Assembly (NCBI RefSeq): GCF_029227915.1
Contig: NC_079881.1
Span: 2,356,001-2,420,000 of the forward strand
DNA from: Hydractinia symbiolongicarpus
Taxonomy: Eukaryota; Cnidaria; Hydrozoa; Anthoathecata; Hydractiniidae
Direction of reading: 5' to 3'
Length of the DNA stretch: 64,000 nt
Under the pieces are notes generated by a model. The model made no database searches. It was not told where the DNA came from and was given only the letters and a program-made list of their open reading frames with translations. Below are positions 11,823 to 23,237 of this stretch, piece after piece (positions within the stretch are counted from its first letter, which is position 1; every line of letters starts with the position of its first letter). Both the position numbers and the translations under genes were made by a program.

Positions 11823-14168
11823 TGTGAGTAAACTCATTTCCAAAACGATTTTTTAAATTATCTTTTCACCACTAAAACGCATGAGACTTACAGTTTTCAA
11901 AAATGTTTTCATTTTTGATGAGACGCTTAATGAAAGAGGTTTAATCGCCGGCAAACGAAAACCCGCGACTTCCCGTAAATCCGGACTCGGCCCGTATAGT
12001 CAAAAGTATACAAAGAAAGTACCCAGGGAGTAAACTCATTTCCCGAACGATTTTTTAAATTATATTTTCACCACTAAAACGCATAAGACTTGTAGTTTTC
12101 AGAAATGTTTTCATTTTTGATGAGACGCTTAATGAAAGTGGTTTAATCGCCGGCAAACGAAAACCCGCGATTTCCCGTAAATCCCGGGCTTGGCCTGTAT
12201 AGTCGAATGTATACAAAGAAAGTACCCTGTGAGTAAACTCATTTCCAAAACGATTTTTTAAATTATCTTTTCACCACTAAAACGCATGAGACTTGCAGTT
12301 TTCAAAAATGTTTTCATTTTTGATGAGACGCTTAATGAAAGTGGTTTTATCGCCGGCAAACAAAAACCCGCGACTTCCCGTAAATCCGGACTCGGCCCGT
12401 ATAGTCAAAAGTATACAAAGAAAGTACCCAGGGAGTAAACTCATTTCCCGAACGATTTTTTAAATTATATTTTCACCACTAAAACGCATGAGACTTGTAG
12501 TTTTCAGAAATGTTTTCATTTTTAATGAGACGTTTAATGAAAGAGGTTTAATCGCCGGCAAACGAAAACCCGCGATTTCCCGTAAATCCCGGGCTTGGCC
12601 CATATAGTCGAATGTATACAAAGAAAGTACCCTGTGAGTAAACTCATTTCCAAAACGATTTTTTAAATTATCTTTTCACCACTAAAACGCATGAGACTTG
12701 CAGTTTTCAAAAATGTTTTCATTTTTGATGAGACGCTTAATGAAAGAGGTTTAATCGACAGCAAACGAAATCCCGCGATTTCCCGTAAATCCCGGCTTGG
12801 CCCGTATAGTCGAATGTATACAAAGAAAGTACCCAGGGAGTAAACTCATTTCAAAAACGATTTTTTAAATTATCTTTTCACCACTAAAACGCATGAGACT
12901 TGCAGTTTTCAAAAATGTTTTCATTTTTGATGAGACGCTTAATGAAAGTGGTTTAATCGCCGGCAAACGAAAACCCGCGATTTCCCGTAAATCCCGGGCT
13001 TGGCCCCTATAGTCGAATGTATACAAAGAAAGTACCCTGTGAGTAAACTCATTTCCAAAACGATTTTTTAAATTATCTTTTCACCACTAAAACGCATGAG
13101 ACTTGCAGTTTTCAAAAATGTTTTCATTTTTGATGAGACGCTTAATGAAAGAGGTTTAATCGCCAGCAAACGAAATCCCGCGATTTCCCGTAAATCCCGG
13201 GCTTGGCCCGTATAGTCGAATGTATACAAAGAAAGTACCCAGGGAGTAAACTCATTTCCCGAACGATTTTTTTAATTTTTTTTTTTTACCACTAAAACGC
13301 ATGAGACTTGTAGTTTTCAAAAATGTTTTCATTTTTGATGAGACGCTTAATGAAAGAGGTTTAATCGCCGGCAAACGAAAACCCGCGATTTCCCGTAAAT
13401 CCCGGCCTTGGCCCGTATAGTCGAATGTATACAAAGAAAGTACCCTGTGAGTAAACTCATTTCCGAAACGATTTTTTAAATTATCTTTTCACCACTAAAA
13501 CGCAGCAGACTTGCAGTTTTCAAAAATGTTTTCATTTTTGATGAGACGCTTAATGAAAGAGGTTTAATCGCCGGCAAACGAAAACCCGCGATTTCCCGTA
13601 AATCCCGGGCTTGGCCCGCATAGTCGAATGTATACAAAGAGAGTACCCAGGGAGTAAACTCATTTCCCAAACGATTTTTTAAATTATCTTTTCACCACTA
13701 AAACGCATGAGACTTGTAGTTTTCAAAAATGTTTTCATTTTTGATGAGACGCTTAATGAAAGAGGTTTAATCGCCGGCAAACGAAAACCCGCGATTTCCC
13801 GTAAATCCCGGGCTTGGCCCGCATAGTCGAATGTATACAAAGAGAGTACCCAGGGAGTAAACTCATTTCCCAAACGATTTTTTAATTTATTTTATTACCA
13901 CTAAAACGCATGAGACTTGTAGTTTTCAAAAATGTTTTCATTTTTGATGAGACGCTGAATAAAAGAAGTTTAATCGCCGGCAAACGAAAACCCGCGACTT
14001 CCCGTAAATCCCTGACTCGGCCCGTATAGGCAAAAGTATGCAAAGAAAGTACCCATGGTGTAAACTCATTTCCCGAACGATTTTTTAAATTATTATTTCA
14101 CCACTATAGGCCATGAGACTTGTAGTTTTTAAAAAAGTTTTCATTTTTGATGAGACGCTGAATAAAAG
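11823..14168. repeat. SatA distal segment without a clear higher-order block
   Basis: About 11.5 units follow the 2,225-bp blocks. They show SatA unit structure but I could not match them to an in-window higher-order copy. Units at 13,357, 13,560 and 13,763 resemble one another closely: GGCCCGCATAGTC at 13,613 and 13,816, and AGAGAGTACCC at 13,637 and 13,840. From 13,966 divergence rises, for example ATCCCTGACTCGG, CATGGTGTAAACTC and ACTATAGGCCATGAGAC. Confidence 0.8.
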
Positions 14169-14290
14169 AAGTTTAATCGCCGGCAAACGAAAACCCGCGA
14201 TTTCCCGTAAATCCGGTCTCGGCCCGTATAGTCAAAAGTATACAAAGAAAGTACCCAGGGAGTAAACTCATTTCCCAAACGATTTTTTAA
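14169..14290. repeat. Truncated terminal SatA unit (122 bp)
   Basis: The last SatA unit has a beta-like head (CCGGTCTCGGCCCG, TCAAAAGTATAC) and a CCCAGGGAG/TTTCCCAAACG tail. It stops at GATTTTTTAAA, where other units continue into TTATCTTTTCACC. Loss of the remaining ~80 bp marks the array edge. Confidence 0.9.
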
Positions 14291-14300
14291 ACGTTTCACT
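14280..14300. other. SatA/SatB junction
   Basis: SatA sequence (ACGATTTTTTAAA) passes directly into SatB sequence (AAACGTTTCACTG). The shared AAA at about 14,289-14,291 is compatible with a 3-bp microhomology join. No transposon end, target-site duplication or unique spacer is visible. The SatB side begins exactly at the segment I use as its unit start, but this phase is arbitrary. Confidence 0.85.
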
Positions 14301-15782
14301 GTTAAAAGCGATGCAACTTAGTAATATCCAAATACTATCGCTAAATACATGTGGGGACGAATATGCGGCTCAACAGTTGTAACTCAAACGAATTTATACC
14401 ACTAGAAATTCAATGAAATTTAGTCTTTGAAACTGTTCCTATTTATTCAGCGCATGCTAACGGCCAGGATTGGTCTCACAGTAAGAAAAGACTTATTTAT
14501 CTAAATTTTTAAATAAAGCTCTACCACAGAGCTTAATGTAATCGCTGAATCCCAGCCATCACGTCAAATTAAGAAGAAAGCTATTCCTTGGAGACCAATT
14601 GGCTCATCTGTCACATTTATAAGGACATAGTCCAGAGTCAGCTTAATTAATTCCCAGAGGCACTCGTTTCACTGTTAAAAGCAATACAACTTAGTAAAAT
14701 TGGAAGAAAATCACTAAATACATGTTGGTACGAATAAGTGACGCAACCGTTGTAACACAAACGGATTGACACCGTTAGAAAGTCAATGAAATCTAGTTTT
14801 TGAGAATGTCTCTAATTCTTCAGCGCAAACTAACGGCTAGGATTGGACCCACAGTAAAAACAGACATATTTATCTTCATTTTTTAACAAAGAGTTACCAC
14901 AGTGCCCACTGTAAATGCTGAGTTCCAGCAATCAAGTCAAATTAAGAAGAATGTTACTTCTTGTAGTCAAACTGGCTCATTTATCACATTTATAAGGTCA
15001 AAGTCCAAAATCAGTTCAATTAAGTCCCACAGTCAAATATTTCACTGTTAAAAGCGATGCAACCTAGTAATATCCGAATACTATCGCTAAATACATGTGG
15101 GGACGAAAATGTGACGCAACAGTTGTAACTCAAACGGATTAACACCGTTAAAAAGCCAATGAAATGTAGTTTTTGAAACTGTCTTTATTTCTTCAGCGCG
15201 AACTAACGGCTGGGATTGGTCCCACAGTAAAAAATGACTTATTTAACTTAATTTTTAAATAAAACGCTACCACAGTGCCCAGTGCAATCGCTGAGTTCCA
15301 GCAATCAAGTCAAATTAAGAAGAATGTTACTTCTTGTAGTCAAACTGCCTCATTTATCACATTTACAAGGTCAAACTCCAAAATCAGTTCAATTAAGTCC
15401 CACAGTCACACGTTTCACTTTTAAAAGCGATGCAACCTAGTAATATCTGAATACTTACGCTAAATACATGTGGGTCGAATATGTGACACAACCGTTGTAA
15501 CTCAAACGGATTAACACCGTTAGAAAGTCAACGAAAATTTGTTTTTGAAACTGTTTCTATTTCTTCTGCGCGAACTAATGGCTGGGATTGGTCCCACAAT
15601 AAAAAATAACTTATTTAACTTAATTTTTAAATAAAACGCTACCACAGTGCCCAGTGCAATCGCTGAGTTCCAGCAATCAAGTCAAATTAAGAAGAATGTT
15701 ACTTCTTGTAGGCAAACTGGCTCATTTATCACATTTTTAAGGTCAAAGTCCAAAATCATTTCGATTAAGTCCCACAGTCAAA
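14292..15782. repeat. SatB proximal edge units (four units next to SatA)
   Basis: These four units (starts 14,292, 14,665, 15,039 and 15,411) precede the regular P-Q-R region. The first is P-like but carries ACCACTAGAAATTC and GAAATTTAGTC, variants I see again only near 61,367 and 63,973. The second carries TTAACAAAGAGTTACC with CACTGTAAATGCTG, the latter shared with units near 52,185, 55,543, 57,777, 61,130 and 63,737. The third and fourth are V- and Y-type units that recur at 19,139 and 19,883. Confidence 0.85.
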
Positions 15783-18700
15783 CGTTTCACTGTTAAAAAC
15801 GATGCAACCTAGTACTATCAGAAAAATATCACTAAATACATGTTCGTACGAATATGTGACGCAACCGTTGTAACTTAAACGGATTGATATGGCCAAGAAG
15901 TCGATGAAATGTAGTTTCTGAGAATGTCTCTATTTCTTCAGCGCGAACTAACGGCTAGGATTGGTCCCACAGTGAAAAATGACTTATTTATCTTAATTTT
16001 TAAATAAAGCGCTACCACAGCGCCCAGTGTAATCGCTGAGTTCCAGCAATCATGTCAAATTAAGAAGAATGTTATTTCTTGTAGTCAAACTGGCTCATTT
16101 ATCACATTTATAAGGTCAAAGCCCAAAATCAGTTCAATTAAGTCCCACAGTCAAACGTTTCACTGTTAAAAGCGATGCAACCTAGTAATATCCAAATACT
16201 ATCGCTAAATACATGTGGGGACGAATATGCGGCTCAAGCGTTGTAACTCAAACGAATTTATACCGCTAGAAATTCAATGAAATGTAGTCTTTGAAACTGT
16301 TCCTATTTATTCAGCGCATGCTAACGGCCAGGATTGGTCCTACAGTAAGAAAGGACTTATGTATCTAAATTTTTAAATAAAGCTCTACCACAGAGCTTAA
16401 TGTAATCGCTGAATTCCAGCCATCACGTCAAATTAAGAAGAAAGTTACTCCTTGGAGACCAATTGGCTCATCTGTCACATTTATAAGGACATAGTCCAGA
16501 TTCAGCTCAATTAATTCCCACAATCACTCGTTTCACTGTTAAAAGCAATACAACTTAGTAAAATTGGAAGAAAATCACTAAACACATGTTGGTACGAATA
16601 TGTGACACAACCGTTGTAACTCAAACGGATTGACACCGTTTGAAAGTCAACGAAAATTTGTTTTTGAAACTGTTTCTATTTCTTCTGCGCGAACTAATGG
16701 CTGGGATTGGTCCCACAATAAAAAATAACTTATTTAACTTAATTTTTAAATAAAACGCTACCACAGTGCCAGTGCAATCGCTGAGTTTCAGCAATCAAGT
16801 CAAATTAAGAAGAATGTTACTTCTTGTAGGCAAACTGGCTCATTTATCACATTTTTAAGGTCAAAGTCCAAAATCATTTCGATTAAGTCCCACAGTCAAA
16901 CGTTTCACTGTTAAAAACGATGCAACCTAGTACTATCAGAAAAATATCACTAAATACATGTTCGTACGAATATGTGACGCAACCGTTGTAACTTAAAAGG
17001 ATTAATATGGCCAAGAAGTCGATGAAATATAGTTTCTGAGAATGTCTCTATTTCTTCAGCGCGCTATAACGGCTAGGATTGGTCCCACAGTAAAAAATGA
17101 CTTATTTAACTTAATTTTTAAATAAAACGCTACCACAGTGACAAGTGCAATCGCTGAGTTGCAGCAATCAAGTCAAATTAAGAAGAATGTTACTTCTTGT
17201 AGTCAAACTGGCTCATTCATCACATTTACAAGGCCAAAGCCCAAAATCAGTTCAATTAAGTCCCACAGTCAAACGTTTTACTGTTAAAAGCGATGCAACC
17301 TAGTAATATCCAAATACTATCGCTAAATACATGTGGGACGAATATGCGGCTCAAGCGTTGTAACTCAAACGAATTTATACCGCTAGAAATTCAATGAAAT
17401 GTAGTCTTTGAAACTGTTCCTATTTATTCAGCGCATGCTAACGGCCAGGATTGGTCCCACAGTAAGAAAAGACTTATGTATCTAAATTTTTAAATAAAGC
17501 TCTACCACAGAGCTTAATGTAATCGCTGAATTCCAGCCATCACGTCAAATTAAGAAGAAAGTTACTCCTTGGAAACCAATTGCCTCATCTGTCACATTTA
17601 TAAGGACATAGTCCAGAGTCAGCTCAATTAATTCCCACAATCACTCGTTTCACTGTTAAAAGCAATACAACTTAGTAAAATTGGAAGAAAATCACTAAAC
17701 ACATGTTGGTACGAATATGTGACACAACCGTTGTAACTCAAACGGATTGACACCGTTAGAAAGTCAACGAAAATTTGTTTTTGAAACTGTTTCTATTTCT
17801 TCTGCGCGAACTAATGGCTGGGATTGGTCCCACATTAAAAAATAACTTACTTAACTTAATTTTTAAATAAAACGCTACCACAGTGCCCAGTGCAATCGCT
17901 GAGTTCCAGCAATCAAGTCAAATTAAGAAGAATGTTACTTCTTGTAGGCAAACTGGCTCATTTATCACATTTTTAAGGTCAAAGTCCAAAATCATTTCGA
18001 TTAAGTCCCACAGTCAAACGTTTCACTGTTAAAAACGATGCAACCTAGTACTATCAGAAAAATATCACTAAATACATGTTCGTACGAATATGTGACGCAA
18101 CCGTTGTAACTTAAACGGATTGATATGGCCAAGAAGTCGATGAAATGTAGTTTCTGAGAATGTCTCTATTTCTTCAGCGCGAACTGACGGCTAGGATTGG
18201 TCCCACAGTGAAAAATGACTTATTTATCTTAATTTTTAAATAAAGCGCTACCACAGCGCCCAGTGTAATCGCTGAGTTCCAGCAATCATGTCAAATTAAG
18301 AAGAATGTTATGTCTTGTAGTCAAACTGGCTCATTTATCACATTTATAAGGTCAAAGACCAAAATCAGTTCAATTAAGTCCCACAGTCAAACGTTTCACT
18401 GTTAAAAGCGATGCAACCTAGTAATATCCAAATACTATCGCTAAATACATGTGGGGACGAATATGCGGCTCAAGCGCTGTAACTCAAACGAATTTATACC
18501 GCTAGAAATTCAATGAAATGTAGTCTTTGAAACTGTTCCTATTTATTCAGCGCATGCTAACGGCCAGGATTGGTCCCACAGTAAGAAAAGACTTATGTAT
18601 CTAAATTTTTAAATAAAGCTCTACCACAGAGCTTAATGTAATCGCTGAATTCCAGCCATCACGTCAAATTAAGAAGAAAGTTACTCCTTGGAGACCAATT

Positions 18701-19138
18701 GGCTCATCTGTCACATTTATAAGGACATAGTCCAGAGTCAGCTCAATTAATTCCCACAATCACTCGTTTCACTGTTAAAAGCAATACAACTTAGTAAAAT
18801 TGGAAGAAAATCACTAAACACATGTTGGTACGAATATGTGACACAATCGTTGTAACTCAAACGGATTGACACCGTTAGAAAGTCAACGAAAATTTGTTTT
18901 TGAAACTGTTTCTATTTCTTCTGCGCGAACTAATGGCTGGGATTGGTCCCACAATAAAAAATAACTTATTTAACTTAATTTTTAAATAAAACGCTACCAC
19001 AGTGCCCAGTGCAATCGCTGAGTTCCAGCAATCAAGTCAAATTAAGAAGAATGTTACTTCTTGTAGTCAAACTGGCTCATTTATCACATTTATAAGGTCA
19101 AAGTCCAAAATCAGTTCAATTAAGTCCCACAGTCAAAT

Positions 19139-20254
19139 ATTTCACTGTTAAAAGCGATGCAACCTAGTAATATCCGAATACTATCGCTAAATACATGTGG
19201 GGACGAAAATGTGACGCAACAGTTGTAACTCAAACGGATTAACACCGTTAAAAAGCCAATGAAATGTAGTTTTTGAAACTGTCTTTATTTCTTCAGCGCG
19301 AACTAACGGCTGGGATTGGTCCCACAGTAAAAAATGACTTATTTAACTTAATTTTTAAATAAAACGCTACCACAGTGCCCAGTGCAATCGCTGAGTTCTA
19401 GCAATCAAGTCAAATTAAGAAGAATGTTACTTCTTGTAGTCAAACTGGCTCATTTATCACATTTACAAGGTCAAACTCCAGAATCAGTTCAATTAAGTCC
19501 CACAGTCAAACGTTTCACTTTTAAAAGCGATGCAACCTAGTAATATCCGAATACTATCGCTAAATACATGTGGGGCGAATATGTGACGCAACTGTTGTAA
19601 CTCAAACGGATTAACACTGTTAGAAAGTCAATGAAACGTAGTTTTTGAAACTGTCTCTATTTCTTCAGCGCGAACTAACGGCTGGGATTGCTCTCACAGT
19701 GAAAAATGACTTATTTAACTTAATTTTTAAATAAAACGCTACCACAGTGCACAGTGCAATCTCTGAGTTCCAGCAATCAAGTCAAATTAAGAAGAATGTT
19801 ACTTCTTGTAGTCAAACTGCCTCATTTATCACATTTACAAGGTCAAACTCCAAAATCAGTTCAATTAAGTCCCACAGTCACACGTTTCACTTTTAAAAGC
19901 GATGCAACCTAGTAATATCTGAATACTTACGCTAAATACATGTGGGGCGAATATGTGACACAACCGTTGTAACTCAAACGGATTGACACCGTTAGAAAGT
20001 CAACGAAAATTTGTTTTTGAAACTGTTTCTATTTCTTCTGCGCGAACTAATGGCTGGGATTGGTCCCACAATAAAAAATAACTTATTTAACTTAATTTTT
20101 AAATAAAACGCTACCACAGTGCCCAGTGCAATCGCTGAGTTCCAGCAATCAAGTCAAATTAAGAAGAATGTTACTTCTTGTAGGCAAACTGGCTCATTTA
20201 TCACATTTTTAAGGTCAAAGTCCAAAATCATTTCGATTAAGTCCCACAGTCAAA
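19139..20254. repeat. SatB V-W-Y insert in the P-Q-R region
   Basis: Three consecutive minority units interrupt the trimer series. V (19,139) begins TATTTCACTG and has GTGGGGACGAAAATGTGAC. W (19,511) has CACTTTTAAAAGCG, CCGAATACTATCGC and TTAACACTGTTAG. Y (19,883) has CTGAATACTTACGC. Related inserts occur at 15,039-15,782 (V-Y), at 23,611-24,355 (R/V hybrid plus Y) and at 26,222-27,338 (R/V hybrid, W, Y). Confidence 0.85.
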
Positions 20255-22491
20255 CGTTTCACTGTTAAACACGATGCAACCTAGTACTATCAGAAAAATA
20301 TCACTAAATACATGTTCGTACGAATATGTGACGCAACCGTTGTAACTTAAACGGATTGATATGGCCAAGAAGTCGATGAAATGTAGTTTCTGAGAATGTC
20401 TCTATTTCTTCAGCGCGAACTAACGGCTAGGATTGGTCCCACAGTGAAAAATGACTTATTTATCTTAATTTTTAAATAAAGCGCTACCACAGCGCCCAGT
20501 GTAATCGCTGAGTTCCAGCAATCATGTCAAATTAAGAAGAATGTTATTTCTTGTAGTCAAACTGGCTCATTTATCACATTTATAAGGTCAAAGCCCAAAA
20601 TCAGTTCAATTAAGTCCCACAGTCAAACGTTTCACTGTTAAAAGCGATGCAACCTAGTAATATCCAAATACTATCGCTAAATACATGTGGGGACGAATAT
20701 GCGGCTCAAGCGTTGTAACTCAAACGAATTTATACCGCTAGAAATTCAATGAAATGTAGTCTTTGAAACTGTTCCTATTTATTCAGCGCATGCTAACGGG
20801 CAGGATTGGTCCTACAGTAAGAAAAGACTTATGTATCTAAATTTTTAAATAAAGCTCTACCACAGAGATTAATGTAATCGCTGAATTCCAGCCATCACGT
20901 CAAATTAAGAAGAAAGTTACTCCTTGGAGACCAATTGGCTCATCTGTCACATTTATAAGGACATAGTCCAGATTCAGCTCAATTAATTCCCACAATCACT
21001 CGTTTCACTGTTAAAAGCAATACAACTTAGTAAAATTGGAAGAAAATCACTAAACACATGTTGGTACGAATATGTGACACAACCGTTGTAACTCAAACGG
21101 ATTGACACCGTTAGAAAGCCAACGAAAATTTGTTTTTGAAACTGTTTCTATTTCTTCTGCGCGAACTAATGGCTGGGATTGGTCCCACAATAAAAAATAA
21201 CTTATTTAACTTAATTTTTAAATAAAACGCTACCACAGTGCCCAGTGCAATCGCTGAGTTCCAGCAATCAAGTCAAATTAAGAAGAATGTTACTTCTTGT
21301 AGCAAACTGGCTCATTTATCACATTTTTTAAGGTCAAAGTCCAAAATCATTTCGATTAAGTCCCACAGTCAAACGTTTCACTGTTAAAAACGATGCAACC
21401 TAGTACTATCAGAAAAATATCACTGAATACATGTTCGTACGAATATGTGACGCAACCGTTGTAACTTAAACGGATTGATATGGCCAAGAAGTCGATGAAA
21501 TGTAGTTTCTGAGAATGTCTCTATTTCTTCAGCGCGAACTGACGGCTAGGATTGGTCCCACAGTGAAAAATGACTTATTTATCTTAATTTTTAAATAAAG
21601 CGCTACCACAGCGCCCAGTGTAATCGCTGAGTTCCAGCAATCATGTCAAATTAAGAAGAATGTTATTTCTTGTAGTCAAACTGGCTCATTTATCACATTT
21701 ATAAGGTCAAAGCCCAAAATCAGTTCAATTAAGTCCCACAGTCAAACGTTTCACTGTTAAAAGCGATGCAACCTAGTAATATCCAAATACTATCGCTAAA
21801 TACATGTGGGGACGAATATGCGGCTCAGGCGCTGTAACTCAAACGAATTTATACCGCTAGAAATTCAATGAAATGTAGTCTTTGAAACTGTTCCTATTTA
21901 TTCAGCGCATGCTAACGGCCAGGATTGGTCCCACAGTAAGAAAAGACTTATGTATCTAAATTTTTAAATAAAGCTCTACCACAGAGCTTAATGTAATCGC
22001 TGAATCCCAGCCATCACGTCAAATTAAGAAGAAAGTTATTCCTTGGAGACCAATTGGCTCATCTGTCACATTTATAAGGACATAGTCCAGAGTCAGCTCA
22101 ATTAATTCCCACAATCACTCGTTTCACTGTTAAAAGCAATACAACTTAGTAAAATTGGAAGAAAATCACTAAACGCATGTTGGTACGAATATGTGACACA
22201 ATCGTTGTAACTCAAACGGATTGACACCGTTAGAAAGTCAACGAAAATTTGTTTTTGAAACTGTTTCTATTTCTTCTGCGCGAACTAATGCTGGGATTGG
22301 TCCCACAATAAAAAATAACTTATTTAACTTAATTTTTAAATAAAACGCTACCACAGTGCCCAGTGCAATCGCTGAGTTCCAGCAATCAAGTCAAATTAAG
22401 AAGAATGTTACTTCTTGTAGGCAAACTGGCTCATTTATCACATTTTTAAGGTCAAAGTCCAAAATCATTTCGATTAAGTCCCACAGTCAAA

Positions 22492-22864
22492 CGTTTCACT
22501 GTTAAAAACGATGCAACCTAGTACTATCAGAAAAATATCACTAAATACATGTTCGTACGAATATGTGACGCAACCGTTGTAACTTAAACGGATTGATATG
22601 GCCAAGAAGTCGATGAAATGTAGTTTCTGAGAATGTCTCTATTTCTTCAGCGCGAACTGACGGCTAGGATTGGTCCCACAGTGAAAAATGACTTATTTAT
22701 CTTAATTTTTAAATAAAGCGCTACCACAGCGCCCAGTGTAATCGCTGAGTTCCAGCAATCATGTCAAATTAAGAAGAATGTTATTTCTTGTAGTCAAACT
22801 GGCTCATTTATCACATTTATAAGGTCAAAGCCCAAAATCAGTACAATTAAGTCCCACAGTCAAA
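22492..22864. repeat. SatB reference unit, type R
   Basis: R units read TTAAAAACGATGCAACC, CTAGTACTATCAGAAAAATA, CATGTTCGTACGAATATG, TTAAACGGATTGATATGG and CCAAGAAGTCGATG. They carry GCGCTACCACAGCGCCC further on, and TTATTTCTTGTAGTC near the end. This copy is followed directly by reference P and Q units, giving one complete trimer from 22,492 to 23,610. Confidence 0.9.
22552..22561. repeat. SatB R-unit palindrome, representative copy
   Basis: TTCGTACGAA is a perfect 10-bp palindrome. With the flanking CATG and TATG it extends to an imperfect 18-bp dyad (one G-T pair). Every R unit I inspected carries it; most other types read TGGTACGAA and lose the symmetry. It could be a protein-binding dyad or chance; no protein is assigned. 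Confidence 0.55.
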
Positions 22865-23237
22865 CGTTTCACTGTTAAAAGCGATGCAACCTAGTAATAT
22901 CCAAATACTATCGCTAAATACATGTGGGGACGAATATGCGGCTCAAGCGTTGTAACTCAAACGAATTTATACCGCTAGAAATTCAATGAAATGTAGTCTT
23001 TGAAACTGTTCCTATTTATTCAGCGCATGCTAACGGCCAGGATTGGTCCCACAGTAAGAAAAGACTTATGTATCTAAATTTTTAAATAAAGCTCTACCAC
23101 AGAGCTTAATGTAATCGCTGAATTCCAGCCATCACGTCAAATTAAGAAGAAAGTTACTCCTTGGAGACCAATTGGCTCATCTGTCACATTTATAAGGACA
23201 TAGTCCAGAGTCAGCTCAATTAATTCCCACAATCACT
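22865..23237. repeat. SatB reference unit, type P
   Basis: P units are diagnosed by AATATCCAAATACTATCGC, GTGGGGACGAATATGCGG, CTCAAGCGTTGTAAC, CGAATTTATACCGCTAG, GTTCCTATTTATTCAGCGC, AAGCTCTACCACAGAGC and CCAGCCATCACGTC, ending in GAGACCAATTGGCTCATC. P units have lost most of the repeated AACGG/CCGTT motifs of the other types but keep GCTAACGGCC. Confidence 0.9.

Larger units (their letters stand above)
1..14290. repeat. SatA satellite array, ~202-bp tandem unit
   Basis: Head-to-tail array, all in one orientation, of a 200-205-bp unit. Taking the AGGTTTAATCGCC-like segment as unit start, I placed starts at 1, 203, 406, 609, 812, 1015, 1217, 1421 and so on to 13,966 and 14,169. That gives 70 complete units (mean 202.4 bp) and a 122-bp stub. 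Hand count of a typical unit gives about 39% GC. Conserved landmarks in order are GCCGGCAAAC, CCCGCGA, CCCGTAAATCC, GGCCCGTATAGTC, GTATACAAAG, GTAAACTCATTTCC, a poly-T/A-rich tract, ACCACTAAAACGCATGAGAC and GTTTTCATTTTTGATGAGACG. Stop codons interrupt all frames within about one and a half units and no unique sequence intervenes. The left end lies outside the window. The family is not recognised; eukaryotic heterochromatin is the likely setting. Confidence 0.97.

Noticed and set aside
14200-14400. Transposon insertion at the SatA/SatB junction
   Set aside because: No terminal inverted repeat, target-site duplication, poly-A tail or transposase-like frame is visible on either side of the join.
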